Shown in pieces: positions 30,479 through 39,425 of a stretch of DNA of 64,000 bases. Origin of the DNA: Cesiribacter sp. SM1 (GTDB lineage Bacteria; Bacteroidota; Bacteroidia; Cytophagales; Cyclobacteriaceae). Made by a program: the position numbers and the translations under genes. The DNA lies in assembly GCF_020178975.1 (NCBI RefSeq), contig NZ_JAHXBU010000094.1, positions 744,001 to 808,000 of the forward strand, given 5' to 3'. Numbering within the stretch: the stretch's first letter is position 1; each line of letters opens with the position of its first letter. Below the pieces are notes generated by a model, which saw nothing but the letters and a program-made list of their open reading frames with translations, had not been told where the DNA came from and made no database searches.

Positions 30479-31852
30479 ATGCGATTATTTAAAGTTGCCC
30501 TTGTGGCAGTCGTATGCATGGTAGTTGTCACTACAGATCTGTTGGCGCAGTACACAACACCTATAAGCTTTTGGCTAAGCCCGCAGCTAACGGCTCCCAC
30601 GGCTATGTCGGGTAACGATTACCAGCAGATAAGCGCCCACTACCAAAAGCTGGCCCTGGTGGGTAATATTGGTGCCCGCAGCATGGTTCTTAGCGGCCAG
30701 TTTCCGCTATACAGCAGGAACAACGTGCCCTTTGGCACGGCAGGTATCAATATTTTGCGGCAGGATAACGGCACCGCCTACCTGTTTTCCACAACCGGCG
30801 CAGTGCTTAGCTACAACTACACCGTAAGGTTCAGCAGCCAGCACCATCTTGTTGGTGGTGTGCAGGGCGGCTTTTTCTCCAGAAAAATAGACTGGAACAA
30901 AGCCACCACCAGGAACCAGTTTGCAGATGGACAGATCAACCCAAACCTGGATCATGGAGAAACCTTCCACGACTACCGGAGCCAGGCTTTTACAACCAAT
31001 ATTGGTTTAGCCTACTACCTGACAGATGCACGGGGGGAGCAGCGCTTTCATATAGGGGCAGGAATGATCAATGCAAACAAAGGCAGGTTTACCTACCTGG
31101 AAAACGACAACAGCCAGGCCGAACCTGTTAAATGGATGGTTTACTCGCAGCTTAGGCTGATCAGCAATCCTTTTTTTGAGCTGGCTACAAACATGTACTG
31201 GCAGCAGGAGAATAAATTCAACGACTTTGTAGGCGGGCTGCAGCTTAACAAAGGCATAAATCCAAGAAAAACAGTTTCTGAGGAGCACCTGGGGCTGGGG
31301 GTTTACTATTCCCCAGATCATTCGGCTACGCTGGCCATGCAGTTGCTGCGGCAAAACATGCTGCTGGGCCTTAGTTACAGTATGCCCTTTGGCGATAAAG
31401 ATTTGTACGGGATACAAAGTGCGGCAGAAGTTACGCTGGGCTGGCGCCTGCAACGTTCAGGCAAAAAGGCTGCTTATTATGCCGGGGGTAACCGCAACCG
31501 GCTGCCTGCTTATGGTGGAGCTAAGCGAAGTTCATCAAAAAAGCTGGAAAACAGAACCCTCAATACAAAGTATAAGGTAAAGAGCAAGGCAGCCCGAGCC
31601 TTCAAAAGCAATGCAAGCAAAAAGGCAGATGCCCGCTCCCGTAAGTTTAACAGGAAAGTAGCATCCTATAAATCCAGGGCTAAAAAGGAGAGTCCGGCCT
31701 ACAAGAACAAATCTGGATTGAAATCGCTGTTCTCTAAAAAGAATAAGTTCAAGTACAGGAAGGTAAAACGGCCCTCCTATAAAAAGAACAGGCCTAATAA
31801 ATGGAAGCTTAAGCGAAGAGGCCTGCTGCGGATGAACAACCGCAGGAATTAA
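30479..31852 (+). CDS. PorP/SprF-family T9SS membrane protein with basic C-terminal tail (module 1)
   Basis: The first 330 residues or so form a PorP/SprF-type outer-membrane protein: signal peptide ending near LLAQ (about residue 22), then the family start (FWLSPQLTAPTAMSGNDYQQ) and alternating beta strands. SprF-like proteins are encoded next to T9SS type B cargo (SprB, adhesins) and are needed for its secretion or anchoring. The last 120-130 residues are an unusual Lys/Arg/Ser/Tyr-rich tail (for example KFKYRKVKRPSYKKNRPNKW) with no known domain. The gene starts 2 bp after the giant adhesin stop, so the two form a cargo-partner pair. A paralogue with a similar tail is at 44421. Confidence 0.88.
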   Translation: MRLFKVALVAVVCMVVVTTDLLAQYTTPISFWLSPQLTAPTAMSGNDYQQISAHYQKLALVGNIGARSMVLSGQFPLYSRNNVPFGTAGINILRQDNGTAYLFSTTGAVLSYNYTVRFSSQHHLVGGVQGGFFSRKIDWNKATTRNQFADGQINPNLDHGETFHDYRSQAFTTNIGLAYYLTDARGEQRFHIGAGMINANKGRFTYLENDNSQAEPVKWMVYSQLRLISNPFFELATNMYWQQENKFNDFVGGLQLNKGINPRKTVSEEHLGLGVYYSPDHSATLAMQLLRQNMLLGLSYSMPFGDKDLYGIQSAAEVTLGWRLQRSGKKAAYYAGGNRNRLPAYGGAKRSSSKKLENRTLNTKYKVKSKAARAFKSNASKKADARSRKFNRKVASYKSRAKKESPAYKNKSGLKSLFSKKNKFKYRKVKRPSYKKNRPNKWKLKRRGLLRMNNRRN

Positions 31853-32104
31853 TATTAAATTTTATCTAATGAATTGAAAACGTATTAATTAGCTTTCATT
31901 AAATTTAATATTAGCTTATTCTATGATATGCAATTGAATGGTAAGTATTATAATGCTTATAACAGCAGGGGAGAACTATAGCAGGTAATCTTCAGTATGT
32001 ATACTGTAAGCTTTATTTTTCTTTGTTAGGCTGCTCCCGGCAACTTATCCAGCCTGAGCCTGATGTAAGCCCGGGAGGAGCAGCGTACTACTTTTCTTTT
32101 GCCT

Positions 32105-32124
32105 AACTGTCGTCAGGGGCAGTT
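32105..32124 (+). promoter_or_regulatory. Leader hairpin before kinase 1
   Basis: AACTG (32105-32109) can pair with CAGTT (32120-32124) just before the kinase ATG at 32139. The paralogous kinase 2 has a similar leader in the same place whose stem bases differ but still pair. See also 45947-45967. Confidence 0.35.
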
Positions 32125-32138
32125 TTATTTAAAATTTT

Positions 32139-33686
32139 ATGCCAGTATTAAAGCAGAATGATGTTTACGCCGGCCGGTATATACTAGACCAGATCATTGG
32201 TGAGGGCGGCTTTTCGGAGGTGTGGAAGGCCAGGGACCTGATGGCCGATGATGCTGTAGTGGCAATTAAAATCTATGCGCCCAGTAAAGGGCTTGATGAT
32301 TATGGTCTCCGTCAGTTCCGAAATGAATTTTCCATTACCTATAATTTATCTCACCCCCACCTGCTAAAGGTAAATCACTTTGATATAGCGGAAGGTTCGC
32401 CCTACCTGATCATGCCATACTGCCCCTATGGCTCTCTTACCAGTGAACTGGAGCAGGGCGGTACTTTCAGCGAACAGAAGGTAGCGCTGGTGATGTATCA
32501 GATAGGCTCGGCCCTGGAGGAAATACACAGCCAGGATCCCCCCATCATTCACCAGGATATTAAGCCGGATAACATCTTGCTGTTACATCCAAAGTCTTTT
32601 GTGCTGGCAGATTTTGGTGTCAGCAGCCGGTTCAGGCATACCCTGAGAAAAGCTACCTCAGACAGCACACAAACCCTCACCATTGCCTACGCACCCCCCG
32701 AGCGTTTTGATCGGCATCCTTCAGCGGACCCCTCCAGCGATATTTTTTCACTGGGCGTAACGCTGTATGAGATGTGTACAGATAAAGTGCCCTGGGAAGG
32801 CGCCGGAGGCCAGTGCCTGCTGAAAGGAGCGAGTGTGCCTGCACTTCCCCAGGGTTTCTCTCCTGAGCTTAATAAAATACTGGAGGCCTGCATGCAGGCT
32901 GACCGCAGTAAAAGGCCTACTGCTGCAGAAATCTCTGGATGGGGTAAGCATTTTCTGGAAACAGGCCAGTGGAACGTGCCAAAAAAGAAAAAAGGGGCGG
33001 AGCCTGCGAAAAAAAGCTATATTCCATTTATGGCTGCTGCAGTTGTAGTACTGCTTGTTGCAATGGGAGGCCTCTGGCTGTACATAGATTACAACAGTGT
33101 ATCTGCCGCTAATACGAAAGAAGGAACAGCTGCTGCAGAAATGGCAAACAGTGCTGCTTCTTTGGGAGAAGGCAAGGCCGAAGACCCGGTAGCGGATAAA
33201 CTGAAAACAATGGAAGCCCAGCTGGTAAAGGCTAACCAGCAGCTGCTGTTGCAGGACTCCCTAAACCAGGTACTGGCACAATATAAAGATGCACAGGTGG
33301 TAAAAGACCAGGCAGCCAGCAGCAGGGAAAATATGAGCGCCACTCAGCAAGGGGCAGCGCAGCAGGCCCGTGCTGTTTCTAAAGCAGAAAAGCTGCGGAT
33401 TCAAAGCAGGGAGCTGCAGCGATACCTGAACCAGATTTCAGACCCGAAACATTCAAGAGAGCTGCGTTCCGGCTGGAAGCAGGAGGCACTCTCCCGTTTT
33501 GCAGATGGTTCTGTGCGGGTGCTCGACGAATCAGACGGAAGCTTGAAAGAGTACAGGGCCGCTGTGTTCCTGACGCTGCTGTTTACCTCTCCGCACCAGG
33601 TGGTGGTAAGAGAAATAAAGACAGATCAGCGAAATAAGGTTACGGAAGTGAGGCTTGCAAAACAACCTCTCAGCGCAAGCATGTAG
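32139..33686 (+). CDS. Membrane Ser/Thr protein kinase (module 1)
   Basis: This Hanks-type kinase has its kinase domain in the cytoplasm (about residues 14-270): Gly loop GEGGFS (21-26), VAIK with Lys44, catalytic loop HQDIKPDN with Asp140, DFG (158-160) and APPE (185-188). The usual HRD is HQD, making it a non-RD kinase. A basic stretch and one membrane helix (about 294-316) lead to a periplasmic part with a coiled coil (about 350-420) and a conserved end domain that is also present in kinase 2. No PASTA repeats are present. PP2C, TPR and FHA genes follow in the same direction, suggesting a phosphorylation circuit. It is 286 bp after PorP, so a separate promoter is likely. Confidence 0.92.
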   Translation: MPVLKQNDVYAGRYILDQIIGEGGFSEVWKARDLMADDAVVAIKIYAPSKGLDDYGLRQFRNEFSITYNLSHPHLLKVNHFDIAEGSPYLIMPYCPYGSLTSELEQGGTFSEQKVALVMYQIGSALEEIHSQDPPIIHQDIKPDNILLLHPKSFVLADFGVSSRFRHTLRKATSDSTQTLTIAYAPPERFDRHPSADPSSDIFSLGVTLYEMCTDKVPWEGAGGQCLLKGASVPALPQGFSPELNKILEACMQADRSKRPTAAEISGWGKHFLETGQWNVPKKKKGAEPAKKSYIPFMAAAVVVLLVAMGGLWLYIDYNSVSAANTKEGTAAAEMANSAASLGEGKAEDPVADKLKTMEAQLVKANQQLLLQDSLNQVLAQYKDAQVVKDQAASSRENMSATQQGAAQQARAVSKAEKLRIQSRELQRYLNQISDPKHSRELRSGWKQEALSRFADGSVRVLDESDGSLKEYRAAVFLTLLFTSPHQVVVREIKTDQRNKVTEVRLAKQPLSASM

Positions 33687-33895
33687 TTTGTCTGCTTGTT
33701 AAATCTTATAGGGCTTTCGGTAATCAGGCCTGTGGTTTCCGTATGTTCTGTGCAGGCTTTGTAAGTTCTAAAGCTGTAGGATCTGGTCTGTTAGCGCAAA
33801 GCTCTGTTTCTTTACAATAAGATTTTTGAAAGATTGCCGGAAAGCTATATTTGGCTGTCTGGATCACTGGAGTAATATATTTTAAACTTTTTTGC

Positions 33896-34771
33896 ATGTC
33901 GTTGCCACCGGAAGTTGTTTTCAGATCAAGCGTAGATATCCAGGCCATGACCGATGTTGGCAGGTACCGGGCCCATAACGAAGATAACTTTATTGTATGC
34001 CCGGATCTGAGCCAGAAGCGCTGGTGCTTATCGGATCATCCCGCAGAATTACCGCCCCAGGGGTGTTTGTTAGTAGTAGCAGATGGAATGGGAGGAGCCA
34101 ATGCCGGAGAGGTTGCCTCTGCAATAGCTGTTGAAACCATCAAGAACAGGTTTGATCTACTGGAAATAGAAGCCAGCCAGGAGGAGGAGCAGATACAGCG
34201 TTATATTGCCGGGGCAATTATGGAGGCTCACGAAGCTATTGTTGCTGCATCAGCAGAAAATCCCGATCGTGCAGGCATGGGTACCACCATTGTTGTTGCC
34301 TGGGTATTTCCCGAGAAGGCTGTTATGGCCTGGGTTGGCGATAGCAGGGCTTACCGCTTCAGTAAACAGGATGGGCTTAAACTGCTTACCAATGATCATT
34401 CGCTGGTGTGGGAGCTGGTAATGGCTGGTAAGCTTACACCCGATGAGGCAGACATACATCCGGACAGTAATATCATTACCCAAAGCCTGGGAGCGCCAGA
34501 CCGTTTGCCCCGTCCGGACTTCACCACATGTGCTTTGAAACCCGGAGACCGTTTGCTGCTTTGCAGCGACGGCCTCAATAATATGCTCTCCCACAAAGCT
34601 ATAGAGCAGATCCTGGCAAAGAAAATACCCCTCTCGGAAGCCGGTAAAAAGCTCATCGATGCTGCCAATGAAGAAGGTGGAGACGATAACATTACCGTTC
34701 TTTCACTGGAGTTGCTCGAAAAACCGCCTAAAAAGAATTTTTTCAACTTGTTTGGGCTTTTATCAGTATAA
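33896..34771 (+). CDS. PP2C-family protein phosphatase, soluble (module 1)
   Basis: The protein is a metal-dependent Ser/Thr phosphatase of about 291 residues. PP2C motifs are all visible: RAHNEDNF (25-32), VADGMGG (61-67), WVGDSRAY, LCSDGLNN and GGDDNITVLSL. The ATG at 33896 was chosen over an in-frame TTG at 33851 because it matches the start of the paralogue at 47563 (MS(L/M)PPEVVF). Unlike that paralogue, it ends shortly after the catalytic domain (KNFFNLFGLLSV) and has no membrane helix or periplasmic tail. It likely reverses phosphorylation by the kinase encoded upstream. The TPR gene starts 62 bp after its stop. Confidence 0.92.
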   Translation: MSLPPEVVFRSSVDIQAMTDVGRYRAHNEDNFIVCPDLSQKRWCLSDHPAELPPQGCLLVVADGMGGANAGEVASAIAVETIKNRFDLLEIEASQEEEQIQRYIAGAIMEAHEAIVAASAENPDRAGMGTTIVVAWVFPEKAVMAWVGDSRAYRFSKQDGLKLLTNDHSLVWELVMAGKLTPDEADIHPDSNIITQSLGAPDRLPRPDFTTCALKPGDRLLLCSDGLNNMLSHKAIEQILAKKIPLSEAGKKLIDAANEEGGDDNITVLSLELLEKPPKKNFFNLFGLLSV

Positions 34772-34833
34772 AATTGGCCAGCTAAAGAAGAGCTCCGGCT
34801 AAGGAGTTCTGTAAAAACATTGGTAAAACTGCA

Positions 34834-37485
34834 ATGAGTATGGTTTCGACCCATTTTTTTGATAGGCATAGATTGAGAATGTACCTCCTGAAAGGACTGC
34901 TGCTTTTTACAGTCCTTTTTTCAGTGGTTTCTTTTGCTTTTGCTCAGCAATATACCCTGCGCGATCAGGCAGAAATAAAATACCGGGCGCAGCTTACACT
35001 GGTTGATTATGAAAGTATCCTGAACCTGATTTCCAATGCAGCCATTTCAGAGTCGGTACTAAGAGATGCCGCCCGTAATTCTTACAACAACCCCGATACC
35101 AGGCTCTTTTACACCCCGGAGGTGAGCCTGGTAGATGATATTGCACCTTCTGCATTGGATGCAGCGGATAAATCACCCTTAAAAGTGAAGGACTATATCC
35201 GGGAGTTCGACAGGATGTATGTTAAATCGGAGCTGGAAACAGTGGATTTCTACGATTTTCAGATCTCGAATCTTAAAAAGAAGGACAACCTGTACATCAG
35301 AATAAGGTATAAGGCTCATTTTAAAGGAAGGCACAAAACAGAGGTTGCTCCCTACAAACCTGTTGATCGTCTGGCAGAGCTGATTGTGGAAAAAAAGGAG
35401 GGGCGCTGGGTTACCTACATTTCCGGCATTATTCCCTACGACCCGGCCTTGCCCCTTAGCCAGGCACAGGATGATGTAAAGTTAGATGTTTCCGTTGCTG
35501 ATGATGGTTCTTTTGCACAAAAGCTGGATGAATTAAAAGAGGCGCAAAATGCCCAGGAGCAACACGTGAACAGTGCCCTGATCGCGTATAGCTGGAAAGC
35601 ATTTGACGATAAACGTTTTGAAGAGGTTCGCCTGCTGGCCAGGGAGGCCGAAGAACGCAGGGACTATGAGGCCGCCAGGCTGCTTTACGGGCAGGCCCTG
35701 CAGCTAAAACCAAAAGAGCCTGCTGTAGAGGCAAGCCTGGTTAAGCTTAATAAAACAATTCAGCAGCATGAGCTTCTTGAGCAGAAGTTCAGGGCCGGAG
35801 ACTATGTTGAAGCAATTAAAGCCTACAGCGAGGCAATTGCACGCGAACCGGAAAATGCATACCTCTACTATGGAAGGGGAAAATCTTACGAGAAGCTAAA
35901 CGAGCTGCAAACGGCGGTCAGGGATTTTTCTACGGCCATTAAAATTGACGGTAAGTATACAGAAGCTCTGGATAACAGGGCAAGGCTATATGTACGTATG
36001 GGCCAGCCAAAAAATGCTGTAGAGGATTATACCCAGATTACCCGCTATTTAAAAGATGCCTCGGTTTACTATACAGAAAGGGCAAAAATAAGGGCAGCCC
36101 AGGGCGATACCAGGGGTGCGCTGGAGGATTATGCTGCTGCCACCAGGCAAAACCCACAGCTAGCTGCTCCCTATTACGAGAAGGGCCTGATTCTGTATCA
36201 GCAAAAGCAGATGGATGGGGCAATTGAGGCTTTCAGGGCAGCAATTGCCAACGACAGCCTGCTTGCAGATGCTTATTATTTCCGGGGCTTAGCCTTTGTT
36301 GAAAACCACAACATCAGCTCAGCGGCCTATGATTTTGAAAAAGCCAGAAAAATAGGCCTGAAGGAGGAGCAGTTAGCGGCCATCGATCAGATTGCATCTT
36401 CTTATACTGCCGCCGGGGAGGCGGCCATGCAGAAGGCAGATTACAAGGCTGCTCTTGAAAATTACATAAAGGCAGTTATTTTCAATCCCGCTGATGATGG
36501 TGCCTGGTTGAAAAAGGGAGACGTACACCTGCAGCTGCAGGATTATGAAAATGCCGTTCAGAGCTACACGAAAGCCATAGCCCTTGAGGGTGTAACGCTT
36601 GCCTACTACAAAAGGGGCATGTTGTATTGGCAGCAAAGAGATTACACAGCCGCTAAAAGCGATTTTGAGAAATTTGTACCTATCGGAAAGGAGCTGGTAG
36701 GCAGGGCAGAAGGCAGGGCAGTTAACGCACCCTCTGCACAGGCGCTTGAGCTGGCGGCAGAGGAAATTGCAAATGCCTGGTACTATTTAGGAAATGCACA
36801 GCTAATGGCAGAACAGTATACCGGCGCACTCGAAAGTCTGGACAAGGCCCTTGAGATCAATAAAAACTATGCTGAAGCACTGTTTGCCAGGGGTTCTGTA
36901 CAGATAGCGCTTAAGAATTATAAGAAAGCTATCAAGGATATAGAAAAAAGCCTGAAATCGAGCATCAAGGATAATCGCTGGGTGTACCTGGCACTGGGAG
37001 ATGCATACCAGGCAATTGGTCAGTTTGATTATGCCATCAGTATATACAGCTACATTATCGATTCGGTTGATAAAGGTTTTGACCTGGCATATGTACACAG
37101 GGCCGACAGTTACAAAAATTTAAAATTGTACCAGCAGGCGCTGCAGGACATAAAGCTTGCCCTGTCACTCAATAATGCCTTAAACAGTGATGTTAGTCTT
37201 ATTACCAGCAAAGGCTTGCTGGAGCTTTATGAGTCAAGGTACCAGGAGGCAGGGCTTACTTTTGACCAGGCATTAAGTATAGAACAAAACGATGCCTGGG
37301 CGCTGTACGGAAAAGCTTCTGTACTGGCCAGCCAGAATAAAATAGAAGAATCGCTGGATTTGTACCGTAAAGCTTTTCAGACCGGAAAAATAGAATGGTC
37401 GGCAATAAAAGATGATCCCATCATAAAAAATGTAAGTAAGCAAAAAGCTTTTAAGGACCTGGTAGATGCCTCCTTACGCCTCTAG
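34834..37485 (+). CDS. Exported TPR-repeat protein with unknown N-terminal domain (module 1)
   Basis: The 883-residue protein has a signal peptide (hydrophobic stretch about residues 16-34, cleavage near FAFAQ). An unrecognised N-terminal domain (about 35-205) contains YTLRDQAEIKYRAQLTLVDY and VKDYIREFDRMYVKSELETV, and about 14 TPR motifs follow to the C terminus (for example GAWLKKGDVHLQLQDYENAV). The N-terminal domain is conserved in the paralogue at 48978, so it is a real unit. TPR arrays bind proteins; a periplasmic scaffold or link between the kinase sensor domains and the envelope machinery is inferred. The gene lies in a cluster with kinase, PP2C and FHA genes. Confidence 0.85.
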   Translation: MSMVSTHFFDRHRLRMYLLKGLLLFTVLFSVVSFAFAQQYTLRDQAEIKYRAQLTLVDYESILNLISNAAISESVLRDAARNSYNNPDTRLFYTPEVSLVDDIAPSALDAADKSPLKVKDYIREFDRMYVKSELETVDFYDFQISNLKKKDNLYIRIRYKAHFKGRHKTEVAPYKPVDRLAELIVEKKEGRWVTYISGIIPYDPALPLSQAQDDVKLDVSVADDGSFAQKLDELKEAQNAQEQHVNSALIAYSWKAFDDKRFEEVRLLAREAEERRDYEAARLLYGQALQLKPKEPAVEASLVKLNKTIQQHELLEQKFRAGDYVEAIKAYSEAIAREPENAYLYYGRGKSYEKLNELQTAVRDFSTAIKIDGKYTEALDNRARLYVRMGQPKNAVEDYTQITRYLKDASVYYTERAKIRAAQGDTRGALEDYAAATRQNPQLAAPYYEKGLILYQQKQMDGAIEAFRAAIANDSLLADAYYFRGLAFVENHNISSAAYDFEKARKIGLKEEQLAAIDQIASSYTAAGEAAMQKADYKAALENYIKAVIFNPADDGAWLKKGDVHLQLQDYENAVQSYTKAIALEGVTLAYYKRGMLYWQQRDYTAAKSDFEKFVPIGKELVGRAEGRAVNAPSAQALELAAEEIANAWYYLGNAQLMAEQYTGALESLDKALEINKNYAEALFARGSVQIALKNYKKAIKDIEKSLKSSIKDNRWVYLALGDAYQAIGQFDYAISIYSYIIDSVDKGFDLAYVHRADSYKNLKLYQQALQDIKLALSLNNALNSDVSLITSKGLLELYESRYQEAGLTFDQALSIEQNDAWALYGKASVLASQNKIEESLDLYRKAFQTGKIEWSAIKDDPIIKNVSKQKAFKDLVDASLRL

Positions 37486-37677
37486 AAGGAAAAGGAACGG
37501 AGAAAGCAGAAGAGCTTTAGGGCAGACTATATCTTTTTATCAGAGCATTTCGTTATCCTGTTTCTTAAAGATGACTTACCTTTATCGAATGGCAGGCAGC
37601 TGTTGCAGCAGATTTTTCTTGTCTGGTATGGCGCTAGCTGAAACATAATTTACTTACTACCCGAAAATTTTTGATAT

Positions 37678-38220
37678 ATGATTCGTTGTCACAAATGTGG
37701 TTTTTCCAATCAACATAATGCAAAAGAATGTGTCAAGTGCAGAACGAGCCTTGTAAACGGGGGCGCAGCAATGCCTGGTGCAGCAGATGCAGACAGCCGT
37801 AGTAAAAAAACAGTTGTGATTGGTGGTAAAGACGAAGCACCATGGGATCAGGTAAATGCCGCGCCTGCACAACGCAGCCGGCAACAGGGGGGTGTTCACA
37901 CGGTCAGGAGAATTGTTCCGGATCCTAATACCTGCTGCCTGGTTGCCATTTCTCTTGATGAGGAAAAAGAACTAAGGAAAATTGATCTGCAGGAAGATCC
38001 TGTGCAGCTTGATCGCAACTTGCTGGATCCAGGGAACAGCTCAATCTCCAGAAGTGGGCATGCAACCATTTATGAAAAGAATGGCAAGTGGTATGTCGAA
38101 AACCTAACTGCTCTGAAAACAACTTTCATACAGGTGAACGGGCCGGTAGAGCTAACCGATGGAGATGTGCTGCTGATGGGCGATAGCCTGTTTAAGTTTA
38201 AAATGGGTAAAAAAGACTGA
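37678..38220 (+). CDS. Zinc-ribbon plus FHA-domain protein
   Basis: This 180-residue cytoplasmic protein starts with a four-Cys zinc ribbon (C4, C7, C18, C21) and ends with an FHA domain (about residues 85-175; SISRSGHATI and VNGPVELTDGDVLLMGDSLF). FHA domains bind phosphothreonine, so it is a candidate reader of the kinases encoded nearby. A linker of about 60 residues, rich in Ala/Gln/Arg, joins the two. It is 192 bp after the TPR gene and 36 bp before a second FHA gene. Module 2 has no copy of it. Confidence 0.82.
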   Translation: MIRCHKCGFSNQHNAKECVKCRTSLVNGGAAMPGAADADSRSKKTVVIGGKDEAPWDQVNAAPAQRSRQQGGVHTVRRIVPDPNTCCLVAISLDEEKELRKIDLQEDPVQLDRNLLDPGNSSISRSGHATIYEKNGKWYVENLTALKTTFIQVNGPVELTDGDVLLMGDSLFKFKMGKKD

Positions 38221-38256
38221 TAATTATTTTTAGTGTGTTAATGTAATGATTTTTAT

Positions 38257-38787
38257 ATGGCATGGTCAATTCTGAAAAGTTCTGAAGATAGCCAGGATAG
38301 TGCCAATGGCAGGAAGTTGAATAAAGAACAGCCATCCTATCCCTACACCCTGGTGTTCCTGGATGCTGCAAAAAATGCACCTCAGGGCACCGAGAAAGTC
38401 ATAGATGCGCCTTACATCAGCATTGGCAGAGATTCTGACTGCCTGATCAGCTACGGAGATGAGTTTCCGATGGTAAGCAGGCTGCATGCGGCCATAGAGT
38501 GGAGTGAAGACAGCTACAGCATCAGGCATTTGTCTAATACAAACCAGACCCTCCTGAACGACAGGCCCATTGCCCGGAAATGGTTTCTGCGCGATGATGA
38601 TGTTATTCAGTTAGCGCCCTCGGGCCCGAGGATAAAATTCAAGCTGCCGCTCATCATCAACACAAAGTCTCCTAAGAAAGGCAGCAGTAGCAGTAAACTG
38701 GACCTGCATAACATAGCCCTTGTAACTGTAATTGTGCTGGCAGTATTGCTGGCAATATTGATGGTTTACCTCACGGTAGGGGACTAG
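38257..38787 (+). CDS. Tail-anchored FHA-domain membrane protein
   Basis: The 176-residue protein has an N-terminal FHA domain (about residues 30-130) with ISIGRDSDC, MVSRLHAAIEW and NTNQTLLND, containing the Arg, Ser-Arg and Asn residues typical of phosphothreonine binding. A C-terminal membrane helix (about 150-172, ALVTVIVLAVLLAILMVY) is followed by only a few residues, so the FHA domain faces the cytoplasm. It is the last gene of module 1 and is followed by a strong terminator. It could bring phosphorylated partners to the inner membrane. Confidence 0.85.
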   Translation: MAWSILKSSEDSQDSANGRKLNKEQPSYPYTLVFLDAAKNAPQGTEKVIDAPYISIGRDSDCLISYGDEFPMVSRLHAAIEWSEDSYSIRHLSNTNQTLLNDRPIARKWFLRDDDVIQLAPSGPRIKFKLPLIINTKSPKKGSSSSKLDLHNIALVTVIVLAVLLAILMVYLTVGD

Positions 38788-38891
38788 GGTTTAGTTTGTG
38801 GAGAAGCGGTTCAACCCTTCAGCAGATCTGCGACACCTTCTTCTGCCACAGCAGTAATCAAATACAGCAAACTCCGTCGCGGAGCTTCAGG

Positions 38892-38931
38892 GCGGACAGA
38901 CCAGAATTTTCATGGTTTGTCCGCTTTTTTT
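38892..38931 (+). terminator. Strong intrinsic terminator ending module 1
   Basis: GCGGACAGACCA (38892-38903) pairs with TGGTTTGTCCGC (38913-38924) as a 12-bp stem with one G-U pair and a 9-nt loop, followed by seven T residues. It isolates module 1 from module 2. Confidence 0.92.
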
Positions 38932-39063
38932 GTTGCGGTAAAAAAGCTTACAGTTGTAGGCCCTATCAAGCATAAGTTCAGGCAAAAGGCGCACATGATC
39001 TAACTTTATTCCGGCGGCCGTTATGCAATGCAAAATAATTGGATTGTAGCGCCATTTTTTATT

Positions 39064-39134
39064 AAAAATCACTCTAAAGTGGTATTTACATTGTAGATCT
39101 ATGGCCATAATTTGATACTCCTAAGAGACTGTTG
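39064..39134 (+). repeat. Direct repeat copy A, upstream of adhesin 2
   Basis: A 71-bp segment that matches 44028-44098 at 58 of 71 positions by hand alignment, including a 10-bp block TTTGATACTC and the motif CTAAAGTGGTATTT. The two copies bracket the adhesin-2 gene. Confidence 0.75.
39074..39087 (+). promoter_or_regulatory. Motif CTAAAGNGGTATTT, site 1
   Basis: CTAAAGTGGTATTT, about 340 bp before the adhesin-2 ATG. The same 14-bp core occurs upstream of PorP 2, kinase 2 (reverse strand) and the TssK-FHA gene (reverse strand). Confidence 0.55.
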
Positions 39135-39360
39135 ATGCGGCACCAAATCAAATATATGCATAGCAGCTATTCATTGGTTTCATAGATTAGGAACAGGATT
39201 CTTTCTCAATATGCTGCACTAGCTTACTCCTACTGATCTTATGTAGTGCAAAGGGAATTCTATCTACAAGTGCAGGAAAGTTGATGTACGCTTAATATTT
39301 GCCTTTGTATCAGGGTAATAAACGGTTCAAAGGTATTTGAACTTTACTTTTTAAGGGTTG

Positions 39361-39382
39361 GAAGGTGTTCTAAAGCACCTTC
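39361..39382 (+). promoter_or_regulatory. Hairpin or operator just before adhesin 2
   Basis: GAAGGTG-TTCTAAAG-CACCTTC: 7-bp arms with an 8-nt centre, ending 43 bp before the ATG. The centre contains CTAAAG, as in the nearby shared motif, and the arm-8-arm geometry equals the palindromes at 45821 and 54080. Confidence 0.45.
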
Positions 39383-39425
39383 GCAAACATGTTATTATGC
39401 ACATTTATTTTTAGCCATTGGAGGT

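Larger units (their letters stand above)
38788..39425 (+). other. Intergenic region between modules 1 and 2
   Basis: No supported gene. It holds the module-1 terminator (38892-38931), direct-repeat copy A with the CTAAAGTGGTATTT motif (39064-39134) and a 7-bp hairpin 44 bp before the adhesin-2 start (39361-39382). A minus-strand open frame at 38887-39108 overlaps the terminator and was rejected. Confidence 0.6.

Noticed and set aside
33851-33895. Upstream TTG start for the module-1 phosphatase
   Set aside because: The ATG at 33896 aligns with the paralogue start; the extra codons read as non-coding leader.
38887-39108. Minus-strand frame of about 73 codons
   Set aside because: It overlaps the strong terminator and direct repeat A, with no domain.
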